Shown here in pieces: positions 37,492-45,845 of a DNA stretch of 56,069 nucleotides. This stretch comes from Deltaproteobacteria bacterium (GTDB lineage Bacteria; Myxococcota_A; Polyangia; Polyangiales; JADJMO01): contig JALHOE010000032.1 of assembly GCA_022843175.1 (NCBI GenBank), positions 1 to 56,069 on the forward strand. Reading direction: 5' to 3'. The notes under the pieces were generated by a model. The model was not told the DNA's origin. It did no database searches and saw only the letters and a list, made by a program, of their open reading frames with translations. How positions within the stretch are numbered: position 1 is the first letter of the stretch; every line of letters begins with the position of its first letter. A program made the position numbers and the translations under genes.

Positions 37492-37896
37492 TCACGTCAC
37501 TTGGTCGAGCGCGCGGCGCAGTCGCGTCTCGGCCTCGTCGGCGATCGCCGCGATCTTCTCATTCGGAACGATGGCACCGAACATCGCGCGGGGCGACGCG
37601 ATGGAGACGACCGCGTCCTCTCCGTCGGCGGTGAGCACGACGTTGCAGGGCAAAAGCAGCCCGATCCCGGGATCTGCGTCGAGCGCGCGATGCGCCAGCT
37701 GGGGATTGCACGCGCCGAGGATGAGATACGGATCGATGTGGAGACCGAGCTTCTTCTCGAGGGTTGCCTGGACATCGATCTCGGTGAGGATCCCGAAGCC
37801 CTCCTCCTTGAGGGCGTCCGTGACGCGCGCGCGCGCTTCGCTGAGGGACACTTTGTTCAAACGCTTGGTGATGCCGTAGGGCACGTCGATGTTCAT
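37492..37896 (-). CDS. DUF302-domain protein
   Basis: 134 residues, ATG 37896 with AGGAG eight bases upstream and a 4-base overlap (ATGA) with the preceding gene. The family pattern is clear: EEGFGILTEIDVQATLEKKL, DPYLILGACNPQLAHRALD, IGLLLPCNVVLTADG. The two Cys (GACNP, LPCNV) are conserved positions in many members. DUF302 proteins often accompany sulfur-oxidation and rhodanese genes; their biochemical role is unknown. Cytoplasmic, no signal. Confidence 0.85.
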   Translation of the reverse strand: MNIDVPYGITKRLNKVSLSEARARVTDALKEEGFGILTEIDVQATLEKKLGLHIDPYLILGACNPQLAHRALDADPGIGLLLPCNVVLTADGEDAVVSIASPRAMFGAIVPNEKIAAIADEAETRLRRALDQVT

Positions 37897-38363
37897 GATT
37901 GGATCTCCTCTTCGGCCGCGTGATGCGCCGAGTGTTCGACAGAAAGGCTGGCTGGTCCTCGAGCGATGAACAGAGCGGTCGCTATGCCGTACACCAGATG
38001 GACCAGGAGGCTCGGCCAGATCGCCTCCCATCCGAGCTGCCACGGAGTGGCCCGCCCAAAGGCAAGCGGTAGCGCGAACGAGTTGACAGCAACCCACATC
38101 GCAGCCCCATACGCGAGACCGAGCGGCAACGGTGCCGCGCGCGTGCGGCGGAGCAGGAACGCCAGTGGCACCGCCGACGCACCACCGATCGCAAGGTGTT
38201 GCACGAACATCGCCACGGGTGACGGATGCCCGAGCAACGTCTGGATGAGGAGCTCACCATAGACGTTGACCCGATGCCCGGTTGCGCGAAGGAGGATCCC
38301 GAACGGGACCATCGCGAGCGAGCCAACCATCCCCGCGATCAGCGCGCGCCAAATCGACTTCAT
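37893..38363 (-). CDS. Small integral membrane protein of the sulfur cluster
   Basis: A 156-residue protein with four predicted membrane helices (ALIAGMVGSLAMVPFGILL at the N-terminus, then FVQHLAIGGASAVPLAFLL, LGLAYGAAMWVAVNSFALPL, LLVHLVYGIATALFIARG). It looks like the YagU/DUF6789-type group but this is tentative. The C-terminus is His/Glu-rich (SVEHSAHHAAEEEIQS). ATG 38363 overlaps the SoxB-like 2 stop (TGATG) and the stop overlaps DUF302 (ATGA), so it is locked into the operon. Function unknown. Confidence 0.7.
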   Translation of the reverse strand: MKSIWRALIAGMVGSLAMVPFGILLRATGHRVNVYGELLIQTLLGHPSPVAMFVQHLAIGGASAVPLAFLLRRTRAAPLPLGLAYGAAMWVAVNSFALPLAFGRATPWQLGWEAIWPSLLVHLVYGIATALFIARGPASLSVEHSAHHAAEEEIQS

Positions 38364-39958
38364 CACTTTCCCTCCCCCAGGATTGCGTCCTGGCTGAACA
38401 CGCTCCCCGGCAAGTCGACCGCAATCGCGCGTCCTTCACGCTTCGGTGCGATGACCGGGTGCTTCTGCAGGTACGCGCGGAGCGCCTCGTGGACCGTCAT
38501 CGGCAACACCTTTACGTCGTGCACGCCGCGCATTCGACAGACCACGTCGAGCGGCTCGCCGTCGCGCTCGCAGCCGGCGATCGAGTAGGTGGCGGAGTCG
38601 ACCATCGGTCCGCTCGCGAGGCGGAGCTCGCGCAGCCGCGAACCCGGCTGCGCCTTGGCAGCAAAGGTCATCGAGAGCCCGGAAATCCGCGGCCCCCAGC
38701 CGCCCGAGAGCTTCCATGGATCGCGCGAGAACACCAGCTCGAGCTCATTCTCCAAATACGCACGGAGCTCTTTGCCAGTGGTGGTGCCCGCCTTCATTCG
38801 CGCGTCGAGCGGGAGGAGCGTCCAGAGATCGCCCTCGGTGATCGCTCCCGCGGGGATCGGAGGGGCGAAGCGAAAGCCGTTGCTCATGCCGATGTCGACG
38901 TTGGCGGTCTCGCGCACCGCGTCGGCGATGAAGTCGTCGGCTGAGGTCTCGAGCACGTCGTAGCGAAGGAGGGGCGTCTCGGTTCGGCCCACGACCTCGT
39001 TCATGCGCGCGCGGTGGGGCGCGAGGGCTGCGTCAACAATCGCTTTGGTCTTCGCGTCTTCCGGGAACGTCGCGGCGTCGATCGGCACCAAGCGGAACGC
39101 GTGACGCGCGATGTGACCATCGGCCCCGAGCGTCACCTCGAGCTTGCCGAGGAAGGAGCCCATCGACCCGGGCTCGACGACGATCACCTTGCCCTCGAGG
39201 ATCGGCTTCTCGGTACGCTCGTGGGTGTGTCCCGAGAAGATGATGTCGAGCTCGGGGATCTCCCGCGCGAGCTGACGTGAGATCGACAGACCGGTGTGGG
39301 TGACGGCGACGACCAGATCGGCCGACGATCGAAGCGAGCGGACGAAGTCGCGGAGCCCCGTCATTCGTGTGGAGTCGAGGCCCACAACCGTGGCAGGCGG
39401 CTGACGTGTCGTCGTGGTCGGATCGGTGATTCCGACGAACGCGACGCGGACGCCATCGCGCTCTACCGTCACCGCCGGGACGAACAAGCGCTCGCCTGTC
39501 TTTGCGTCGTGGAAGTTGTAGGCGACGACCTTGCACGCGAGCTTGCCCATCAGCTCGCGGAACCGCGGAGCGCCGTACACGACTTCCCAGTTGCCGGGCA
39601 CGCATACGTCGAGACCGAGCGCGTTGAGCGGGCCCACCACGACCTCGCCGCGTGACCACGCCGCGGGACCGGACCCCTGGAACGTGTCGCCACCATCCAT
39701 CGTGAACGTCGGTCCGTTGGATGAGCGCAGTCGATCGATCGCGGTGCGCAGACGCGCGTAGCCCCCCATCATGGGGAAGTCCTTTGCGCCCGGCATGAGC
39801 TCCGGATGCGTCTCGAGCTGCGCGTGGGTGTCTGCGACGTGAAGGAAGGTGATGTTCCGTTCACCGGAGGGCGTCGCGGGTGTGACGTTCGATCCGCGCG
39901 TCGGAGTGCAGCCGACCGCCGCGATGGCGAGAGCCGCGGTGCCGATCCACCGGGTCAT
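38363..39958 (-). CDS. SoxB-like 5'-nucleotidase-family metallohydrolase 2 (lipoprotein)
   Basis: 531 residues, lipoprotein signal (ALAIAAVGC). Motifs: LHVADTHAQLETHPELMPG, DGGDTFQGSGPAAWSRGE, PGNWEVVYG, VTHTGLSISR, SGHTHERTEKP. The full GHTH set of metal ligands is kept, unlike copy 1. The C-terminal domain spans about 300-520 (MSNGFRFAPPIPAGAITEGD, SGGWGPRISGLSM). It is about as long as copy 1 and aligns along its whole length. It starts by ATGA overlap with the rhodanese gene. SoxB-like, but SoxYZ is missing, so it may act on another sulfane carrier or on nucleotides. Confidence 0.75.
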   Translation of the reverse strand: MTRWIGTAALAIAAVGCTPTRGSNVTPATPSGERNITFLHVADTHAQLETHPELMPGAKDFPMMGGYARLRTAIDRLRSSNGPTFTMDGGDTFQGSGPAAWSRGEVVVGPLNALGLDVCVPGNWEVVYGAPRFRELMGKLACKVVAYNFHDAKTGERLFVPAVTVERDGVRVAFVGITDPTTTTRQPPATVVGLDSTRMTGLRDFVRSLRSSADLVVAVTHTGLSISRQLAREIPELDIIFSGHTHERTEKPILEGKVIVVEPGSMGSFLGKLEVTLGADGHIARHAFRLVPIDAATFPEDAKTKAIVDAALAPHRARMNEVVGRTETPLLRYDVLETSADDFIADAVRETANVDIGMSNGFRFAPPIPAGAITEGDLWTLLPLDARMKAGTTTGKELRAYLENELELVFSRDPWKLSGGWGPRISGLSMTFAAKAQPGSRLRELRLASGPMVDSATYSIAGCERDGEPLDVVCRMRGVHDVKVLPMTVHEALRAYLQKHPVIAPKREGRAIAVDLPGSVFSQDAILGEGK

Positions 39959-40284
39959 CGCTTCTCGGTCGGCAAACCCGCCGCGTTGTACGCGGTCATG
40001 CCGCCGCGAAGGTTCTTGAGCTCAGCGAAACCGAGCTTGGCGAGGGCGTCCGCGGCGCGGGAGGATCGACCGCCGGTGCGGCAAACAAGGAGGAGACCGA
40101 CGTTGCGATCCCACGCCTTCGCCGCTTCGGGCAGCGTACCGAGCGGGACGAGCTCTGCGCCCGGGATGTGTCCGAACTCCCCGGTGAACTCACTCGGCTC
40201 GCGCACGTCGATGATGCGCAGCTTCTCTCGCCCGATCTCGGTGGGATCGAGATCGACATAGCCCCTGTTGTTGCTCGTGGTCAT
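39955..40284 (-). CDS. Rhodanese-like sulfurtransferase
   Basis: A 109-residue single rhodanese domain. ATG 40284 has AGGAGC eight bases upstream. The CDC25-like pattern IIDVREPSEFTGEFGHIPGA and the active-site loop LLVCRTGGRSSRAA (six-residue loop after the catalytic Cys) are intact, as is the tail LKNLRGGMTAYNAAGLP. It carries persulfide on the Cys and transfers sulfane sulfur. It is followed by the SoxB-like 2 gene (ATGA overlap) and preceded by persulfide dioxygenase, a pairing seen in known sulfide-oxidising operons. Confidence 0.9.
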   Translation of the reverse strand: MTTSNNRGYVDLDPTEIGREKLRIIDVREPSEFTGEFGHIPGAELVPLGTLPEAAKAWDRNVGLLLVCRTGGRSSRAADALAKLGFAELKNLRGGMTAYNAAGLPTEKR

Positions 40285-40305
40285 CAAAGTGCTCCTGGTG
40301 GTGTT

Positions 40306-41004
40306 TCAACCCTGTTGCGGAACGGGCGTCGCGCCGCATGCGCGATTGGCCGGCACGGCCACGTCGATCTGCTTCGGCGCAGGCAGGTGGAGCGATCCCA
40401 TCACCTGCACGAACTCGTCGTGCGAGCGGTTGGCGATGCGCACGTTCCACTGCTTCTCCTCGGCGACGGTGGTGACCATCATCCCCTTGTAATCGTGCGC
40501 CGGGTACACCAGCGTCTCGTCGGGGAGCGCGAAGAGGACCTTCGTCAGCGACTCGTAGAGAGCGTGCGCGCTACCGTTTTGGAAGTCGGTGCGGCCGGCG
40601 GCGCGGATGAGGAGCGCGTCGCCCGTGAAGACCATCCCGCGCGCGTAGTAGCTGACGCTGTCGTCGGTATGCCCGGGCGTCTCGAGGACCTTGATCTCGA
40701 TCGCGCCGAACTTGAGCGTCTCGCCGTGCCGCATGTGTACGTCGGCGCATGGAGCCGCCGACCGTCCGGCAACGGTGCGCGCGCCAGTGCGCTCGCGGAT
40801 CGTCCCGGCCGCGGTGATGTGGTCGGCGTGCGTGTGCGTGTCGAGTACGTAGACCAGCTTGAGCCCGAGCTCGTTGACGAGCTTCAGATCGCGATCGACC
40901 TGCTCGCGCACCGTGTCGATGAGCACGGCCTCGCGGGTCTGCTCGTCGGCAAGCAAGTACGTGTAGGTCGAGCTCTCGGCGTCGAACAGCTGACGGAAAA
41001 TCAT
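40306..41004 (-). CDS. Persulfide dioxygenase (ETHE1-like metallo-beta-lactamase fold)
   Basis: 232 residues, ATG 41004 with GGAGG five bases upstream. Motifs: DTHTHADHITAAGTIRERTG (HxHxDH), LETPGHTDDSVSYY, FTGDALLIRAAGRTDFQNGS and VYPAHDYKGMMVTTV. RTDFQ-GS and the AHDYKG His are typical of ETHE1-type persulfide dioxygenases, which use one Fe2+ to oxidise glutathione persulfide to sulfite. The C-terminus is extended by about 25 residues (KQIDVAVPANRACGATPVPQ). It is the likely head of the sulfur operon. Confidence 0.88.
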   Translation of the reverse strand: MIFRQLFDAESSTYTYLLADEQTREAVLIDTVREQVDRDLKLVNELGLKLVYVLDTHTHADHITAAGTIRERTGARTVAGRSAAPCADVHMRHGETLKFGAIEIKVLETPGHTDDSVSYYARGMVFTGDALLIRAAGRTDFQNGSAHALYESLTKVLFALPDETLVYPAHDYKGMMVTTVAEEKQWNVRIANRSHDEFVQVMGSLHLPAPKQIDVAVPANRACGATPVPQQG

Positions 41005-41025
41005 GGTACCTCCAAGCCACCACTC

Positions 41026-41041
41026 AGCGAGCGCCGTGCCA
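41026..41041 (-). promoter_or_regulatory. Weak sigma-54 promoter candidate before persulfide dioxygenase
   Basis: On the minus strand TGGCACGGCGCTCGCT gives a perfect -24 TGGCAC, GG-N10-GC spacing, and TCGCT against the -12 TTGCT. The predicted transcript would start near 41015, just upstream of the GGAGG at 41009-41013, which is tight. It fits the presence of a sigma-54 activator gene nearby but may be chance in GC-rich DNA. Confidence 0.25.
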
Positions 41042-41120
41042 CCTCCGGAGAGCGCTGAACGCGCCTGAAGTCCGGCGTTCCTGGCCAGGGGTGAAACAGA
41101 ACGAAGCGTCCTTGTTTCGC

Positions 41121-42206
41121 TCAGAATCCCGCCTGCACCTGAACCATGAGGTAGGTGTCCCACGCGCGAGCGGCGTGGAGTCGCGCGCGCCCGACGTTCA
41201 TGACGAGCTTCAGGTCGTGCTGCGCTGGATAGATACCCCCGTCGAGCTCGACCTCGGTGCGGGAGACCGCGGCTTCATCCACGCCGTGAATACGCACCGC
41301 GCGCGCTCCCAGGCTCGCCTTCCACGCCGGAATGTACTGATCGGCACGGATATACCCGCCGACGACGCGATCGCGCCGCCCCTCCACCGTTCGGGTTCGC
41401 GCCATCGCCTCTGCAGTCACGTCGAAGCCGTGCGCGCGAAACGCGACCTCGACACCTCCGAGCTCCTCGCGCACCTGGACACCGGGGACCGACGAGTCCA
41501 GCGGCCTGGAGGTTGTCATCGCCGATGCGCCCACTGCAATCCGCGGGGCGCTGCCCTCGAAGTCGACCTCGCCGTCGATCGGAACGCCGTGGAGATTCCA
41601 CACCACGCGCGCGGCCAGTGCTGGCGTGCGATTGGACTCGCGCACCGCGTTGACGCCTGCGCCGTTGAAGACGCCGACCGCGTACTCGACGTCGGCGATC
41701 TCTCCGCTGAGCATGAGGCCGTAATCGCGGCCCGGTAGAAGGAGCTGCACGATGGTGGAGCGCTCGACCGATGCGAGGAAGGCGGCGCCCTCGACCCATT
41801 CACGCATCACCGGGATCTTGAAGCGCCCGCCGCGAAGCCGGAGAGCGCGCGCGATCTTGTACTCGACATACGCGTCGAGCACCTGCGCCTGCTGCGCCGA
41901 AACCGGCGTTCCGACCATCAAGCGGTAGCGCACGTCGGGTGAGTGCACGTGCCCAAAGAAGTAGAGCCGGGTGCGCGGCGTCGTGAACTCCGACTGCTCG
42001 ACATCACGATCGCGAGCCGACGCCGCATAGCGCGCCTGGAGGAACCCGCCGAGCGCCAACGAGAACCGATCATCGCGGGAGCGCACCTCGAGGCGCGGGT
42101 GCCGCGCGCGCTCCTTCATCGCCGGGGGATCCGCGCGAGCGACTGCAGGCGCGAGCACGGCAGCGAGCGCGAACAGCATCGCGACACGTACCAGAGGCTG
42201 TTTCAT
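41121..42206 (-). CDS. Porin (phosphate-selective porin O/P-like)
   Basis: 361 residues from ATG 42206 (GGCGAGGC upstream); a further upstream in-frame start is rejected because the signal peptide (LVRVAMLFALAAVLAPAVAR) begins here. The mature part has repeated amphipathic strands and the OprO/P-type segments (FSLALGGFLQARYAA, TRLYFFGHVHSPDVRYRLMV, GGRFKIPVMREWVEG, LLLPGRDYGLMLSG), ending VQVQAGF with a terminal Phe. It would be a 16-strand outer-membrane channel for anions; in this setting possibly thiosulfate or another oxyanion. Confidence 0.8.
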   Translation of the reverse strand: MKQPLVRVAMLFALAAVLAPAVARADPPAMKERARHPRLEVRSRDDRFSLALGGFLQARYAASARDRDVEQSEFTTPRTRLYFFGHVHSPDVRYRLMVGTPVSAQQAQVLDAYVEYKIARALRLRGGRFKIPVMREWVEGAAFLASVERSTIVQLLLPGRDYGLMLSGEIADVEYAVGVFNGAGVNAVRESNRTPALAARVVWNLHGVPIDGEVDFEGSAPRIAVGASAMTTSRPLDSSVPGVQVREELGGVEVAFRAHGFDVTAEAMARTRTVEGRRDRVVGGYIRADQYIPAWKASLGARAVRIHGVDEAAVSRTEVELDGGIYPAQHDLKLVMNVGRARLHAARAWDTYLMVQVQAGF

Positions 42207-42311
42207 GGGAGCCTCGCCGAGCACGCGCGATGCCACTCGTACGGCTCGCGGCTTCACCGCGGTCTTCCGACGCGAGTGCTCACAATTGCAACAGAGTGAA
42301 ACGTGCCGAGA

Positions 42312-43637
42312 TCACTTGGGCGATGGCGCGAGCCCGAGCGCGCGCATCCGGCGCCAGAGCGTCACTCGACTGAGGCCGAGGATCTTGGCGGCGCGATCGC
42401 GGTTGCCGCCGGTGCGCTCGAGGACGGCAACGATTCGCCGCGCCTCCGGATCGGCCGGCATCGCCATCTCAGGAGGCCCAGCTACGACCTCGGGCGCGTG
42501 CGGATCGAGCTCCGGAGACACGAGCTCCGGCGGGAGCTCGGTCGGCCTCAGCACCGGTCCGTCGCCGACGACGAACGCGTAGGTGATCGCGTTGTACAGC
42601 TCCCGCACGTTGCCCGGCCAGGTATGACGAGTCAGCACCGCCATCGCGGCGCCGGAGATCAGCTCGATGTGACGGCGGCTCCGACCATTGAGCTCGTCGA
42701 CGATCTTCTCTGCGAGCAGCGCGACATCGCTCGGTCGATCCCGGAGCGACGGGAGAAAGACGGGGATGACGCGCAGGCGGTACATGAGATCGGCGCGAAA
42801 GCGCCCCTCGGCGACCTCGGTTCGCAACGAGCGATGCGTCGCCGAGATCACGCGGATGTTCACCGGCACCGCGTCGCGACCGCCGACGGGCAACACGCTA
42901 TGTGTCTCGAGCACGCGGAGGAGCTTGGCCTGCAGCTCGAGCGGCAACTCGGCCACCTCGTCGAGGAAGAGCGTTCCGCCATCCGCGAGCAACACATGCC
43001 CCGGCGCATCGCGCACCGCACCGGTGAACGCGCCGCGCACGTGCCCGAAGAGCTCGCTCTCCAGCAAGTGTGGTGGCAGCGCGGCGCAGTTGATCGCCCG
43101 GAACGGCCCGCCATGCCGTGGGGAAAGGGCGTGAATCGCCTTGGCGACGAGCTCTTTGCCGGCACCGGTCTCACCGCGAACGAGCACCGTCACGTCATCG
43201 GCAGCAATCCGGCCGAGGATGCGAAACAGCTCTTTCATCCGCGCGTCTCGTGTCCACATGCCGTGGAAGTGGATTGGGCCGTCGGCTGCGCCGGTCGCGT
43301 CCTCGAGGAACAGCAGCCAGCCGTGGTTCACTCCGTCGCGCGTGATCGGAACCGATCGCACCCGCAACGCGCGCGCGCCGGTGCCTGTCGTCGGTCGATG
43401 AAGCAGCGCCTGCACCGGCCGGCCCTCGGCCAGCGCCTCGGCCAGCGGACGCTTGATCGCTTGGCCGCAGAGGAGCTTCGGCGCCGATGCACCGACCGGG
43501 ACGTCGAAGCCAAGGAGCTTGCTGACGCCGGGCGTAGCGAGCCGCACCCTGAGCTCACGATCGAGGACCAGCGCCGTCCCGGCGGCGAGGCCGAGCGCGT
43601 CTTCGAGGATGCGATCGTCGCTGCTCACCCGCGGCAT
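42312..43637 (-). CDS. Sigma-54 activator with PAS-like sensor, likely local regulator
   Basis: 441 residues: a PAS-like N-terminal domain (about 1-115, containing LLCGQAIKRPL with a Cys), an AAA+ domain (about 125-355) with Walker A GETGAGKE, GAFTGA loop and Walker B TLFLDEVAEL, and a Fis-type helix-turn-helix (NRDRAAKILGLSRVTLWRRM). No receiver domain, so it is not phosphorelay-controlled; the sensor likely binds a small molecule or redox signal. It lies within the minus-strand sulfur cluster and is the obvious candidate regulator. Confidence 0.85.
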   Translation of the reverse strand: MPRVSSDDRILEDALGLAAGTALVLDRELRVRLATPGVSKLLGFDVPVGASAPKLLCGQAIKRPLAEALAEGRPVQALLHRPTTGTGARALRVRSVPITRDGVNHGWLLFLEDATGAADGPIHFHGMWTRDARMKELFRILGRIAADDVTVLVRGETGAGKELVAKAIHALSPRHGGPFRAINCAALPPHLLESELFGHVRGAFTGAVRDAPGHVLLADGGTLFLDEVAELPLELQAKLLRVLETHSVLPVGGRDAVPVNIRVISATHRSLRTEVAEGRFRADLMYRLRVIPVFLPSLRDRPSDVALLAEKIVDELNGRSRRHIELISGAAMAVLTRHTWPGNVRELYNAITYAFVVGDGPVLRPTELPPELVSPELDPHAPEVVAGPPEMAMPADPEARRIVAVLERTGGNRDRAAKILGLSRVTLWRRMRALGLAPSPK

Positions 43638-43686
43638 CCCTTCTTCCTACCATCTCCTGCCCGGGGACAAGTCCTGGGCGACGCGG

Positions 43687-44139
43687 TCAGCCACCGCCGC
43701 TCGGCGCCGGATCGCCGCTCGCTGGCCCCGCGATCCTCGTGGTCGCGCGCTGCAGGGCCATGCCGGCTGCCATCGAGAGGACGAAGAGGATGACCCTCGG
43801 CCCGGTCACAATGCTGACGATCGCGGGACCGGGGCAATAGCCGGCGAGCCCCCACCCGACACCGAACATCGCCGAGCCGGCGACGATCCGCGTATCGATC
43901 GCCGCGCTCTTCGGAACGTCGAACGTATCTGCGAACACGGGCGCCGAGCGACGATGCAGAAGCCGCCGAAGGATTGCGTGCACCGCGATGGCGCCGATCA
44001 TGACGAACGCGAGGCTCGCATCCCACGCGCCGGCGAAGTCGAGGAACCCGATCACCTTTGCCGGCGAGGTCATGCCCGAAACTCCGAGCCCTACTCCGAA
44101 CAGAAGTCCGGCTCCCAACGCGGCGACGTTCGGCCTCAT
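43687..44139 (-). CDS. YeeE/YedE-family half-transporter 2
   Basis: A 150-residue membrane protein of about four helices. Family marks: [20 protein letters not shown] and [20 protein letters not shown], with a Cys in GYCPGP matching the conserved Cys of YeeE thiosulfate importers. ATG 44139 overlaps the partner gene stop (ATGA). Bacterial YeeE is a single chain with repeated halves; here two shorter genes appear to encode the halves. Predicted to take up thiosulfate or another sulfur species through the inner membrane. Confidence 0.85.
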   Translation of the reverse strand: MRPNVAALGAGLLFGVGLGVSGMTSPAKVIGFLDFAGAWDASLAFVMIGAIAVHAILRRLLHRRSAPVFADTFDVPKSAAIDTRIVAGSAMFGVGWGLAGYCPGPAIVSIVTGPRVILFVLSMAAGMALQRATTRIAGPASGDPAPSGGG

Positions 44140-44567
44140 TGCGCACCTCCTGCGAGAACATGCCGTACGACGAAGACCGTGATCGCCCCGGTGGCCATGA
44201 AGGTGAGCGTCGCAGCGAGCGAGCGCACCGACAGGCGGCTCAGCCCGCACACGCCGTGACCGCTGGTGCACCCGTTCGCGAGACGCGTCCCGAACCCGAC
44301 GAGCAGCCCGGCCACGACGATCATGCCCATCGTCACGGGAGCCGCGGTGAAGCTCTGCGGCCTTGTGACGCGAAGCAGCGTGCCAGCGAGCACGAGCCCC
44401 GCGAGGAACCACGCGCGGTACCCGCGCTCACCAGAGTTCGGGAGGAAGATCCCACCGAACATCCCGCTGATACCTGCGACCTTTCCGTGCGTGAGCAGGA
44501 GCAGCGAGGCGCTCAGGCCTATCATCGCGCCGCCGAGCAGCGCCGAGAACGGTGTGAAGTCGTGCAT
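44136..44567 (-). CDS. YeeE/YedE-family half-transporter 1
   Basis: A 143-residue membrane protein. The start is decided by the ribosome-binding site: AGAGGA lies six bases before ATG 44567 but directly abuts the alternative ATG at 44573. Family motifs are [16 protein letters not shown] near the N-terminus and [20 protein letters not shown], with the conserved NGCTSGHG Cys plus a second Cys. It forms the other half of the split transporter with the gene at 43687-44139. Confidence 0.85.
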   Translation of the reverse strand: MHDFTPFSALLGGAMIGLSASLLLLTHGKVAGISGMFGGIFLPNSGERGYRAWFLAGLVLAGTLLRVTRPQSFTAAPVTMGMIVVAGLLVGFGTRLANGCTSGHGVCGLSRLSVRSLAATLTFMATGAITVFVVRHVLAGGAQ

Positions 44568-44599
44568 GTGCATTCCTCTACTCGAGTTTGCCAGTATGA

Positions 44600-45514
44600 C
44601 TATCGCGAGACGGAATGAGCGGCGCCATCGACGCGAGCAGCTCTGTCACCGGCGAACAGGCGCGGAACAGTTGTGACGAGCAGCGTCGCGACCGCCGCGA
44701 CCACCCACGGCCAGAACGGGGCGATGTGCACTCCGAGCAACGGCGGCACCTCCTGCGCGAGCATGTAGAGCGCCATCACGATGACGAACCAGCCGAACGC
44801 GCGGCGAAGCTTGGACTGATCGACCTTCCCGGCGAGATGACCTCCGACCGCGCTGCCGATGATCGCGAAGAAGGTCAAAGAGAGCAGCAACTTCCAGTCG
44901 ATCGTCGTCGTATAGACGTAGCCCGCGAACCCGGCGAACGACTTCATCGCAATCACCAGCAGCGAGGTTCCCACCGCGACGTCCATCGGCAACCCGCCGA
45001 GCAGCACGAGCGCGGGGACTACGAGGAACCCGCCTCCGGCGCCGACGAGGCCGGTCACCGCTCCCACCACGAGGCCCTCGGCGACCACCTTTGCGATCGG
45101 GAGCTCGCGTTCGACGGCTGCCGCGCCGTCTGCGGTCTTCCTCCCGCGCAGCATCGCCACCGCGGTGACGAACATCATCACCGCGAAGAGCACGAGGAGT
45201 AGGCCGGCCGGAACATACTTCGCGAGCCGTCCCGCGAAGAACGCGCCGACCATCCCGGCGAGCCCGAAGATGATGCCGGTGCGAAAGCGCACGCGGCCAC
45301 GCCTCGCATGCGGGATGAGCGCGCTCGCACTGGTCGCACCGACCACGAACAGCGACGCGGCGACGGCCTGATGCGCCTCGAGGCCGATCACGTACTTCAG
45401 GATCGGAACCGTGAGGATCGATCCGCCACCGCCGAGCATACCGAGGGACACGCCCACCAGCACGGCGAGGAACATCGCGAGGACGAACATGGGCGACCGC
45501 ACTGCACCGGCCAT
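44600..45514 (-). CDS. TauE/SafE-family permease
   Basis: A 304-residue membrane protein with about eight helices and the duplicated family motifs: [20 protein letters not shown] in the first half and [20 protein letters not shown] in the second. Members export or import sulfur compounds (sulfite, sulfoacetate, sulfonates). It is the first gene of the minus-strand sulfur block; in this setting sulfite export is plausible. ATG 45514 has no clear ribosome-binding site; an internal ATG (MFVLAMFL) is possible. Confidence 0.85.
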   Translation of the reverse strand: MAGAVRSPMFVLAMFLAVLVGVSLGMLGGGGSILTVPILKYVIGLEAHQAVAASLFVVGATSASALIPHARRGRVRFRTGIIFGLAGMVGAFFAGRLAKYVPAGLLLVLFAVMMFVTAVAMLRGRKTADGAAAVERELPIAKVVAEGLVVGAVTGLVGAGGGFLVVPALVLLGGLPMDVAVGTSLLVIAMKSFAGFAGYVYTTTIDWKLLLSLTFFAIIGSAVGGHLAGKVDQSKLRRAFGWFVIVMALYMLAQEVPPLLGVHIAPFWPWVVAAVATLLVTTVPRLFAGDRAARVDGAAHSVSR

Positions 45515-45845
45515 GCCCGTGAATATCTCGGCGAATACTCGGACTTCCCGCGGCTTCGCGAAGCGGAAGTTGTTTCAACCCGCCTTCCTCGCGGGTTTCA
45601 TCGCGTTGCATTCGGAGGGCCGCTGGGTGGCCGGTAACAGCCTCTGCTTTGGTCAGCGTCTCGCGCATCCGGACGGCGACGACAAGGCCGGAAAGCCAGC
45701 GGACGCGCGTCGCGACGCCAATCCGTTATCCGCCGGCGCCGCGGGAATCCTTCATTCATTCGAGCACACAAACACTTTCGTTCGGCCAATGTCGCATCTC
45801 AATCTCCGTTGAGAACGAGCGATGACCGCGAGCATCGCAATTCGC
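45515..45845. other. Intergenic region with two hairpins upstream of the TauE/SafE gene
   Basis: No gene is visible. Two stems lie in what would be the 5' leader of the permease gene: 45544-45569, built round the palindrome GCTTCGCGAAGC and flanked by CTTCC and GGAAG, and 45577-45597, AACCCGC and GCGGGTT with a seven-base loop. No T-run follows on either strand. They could be leader structures or part of a bidirectional terminator; neither matches a known riboswitch. The promoter for the NlpC-like gene to the right is not evident. Confidence 0.35.

Noticed and set aside
35747-37879. A 710-codon open frame on the plus strand opposite the ClC and cytochrome genes
   Set aside because: Its product is a run of Arg, Glu, Asp, Gly and His with no domain, and it is fully antisense to genes with clear motifs; GC-rich codon bias keeps such frames open.
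42220-42235. TGGCATCGCGCGTGCT upstream of the porin gene as a sigma-54 promoter
   Set aside because: GG-N10-GC spacing fits, but two mismatches to consensus and the predicted start (about 42209) would lie downstream of the ribosome-binding site.
45571-45600. GTTTCAACCC next to GCGGGTTTCA, resembling a CRISPR repeat end
   Set aside because: A single occurrence with no spacer periodicity; another isolated GTTTCAACCC near 40309 has no array or cas genes around it.
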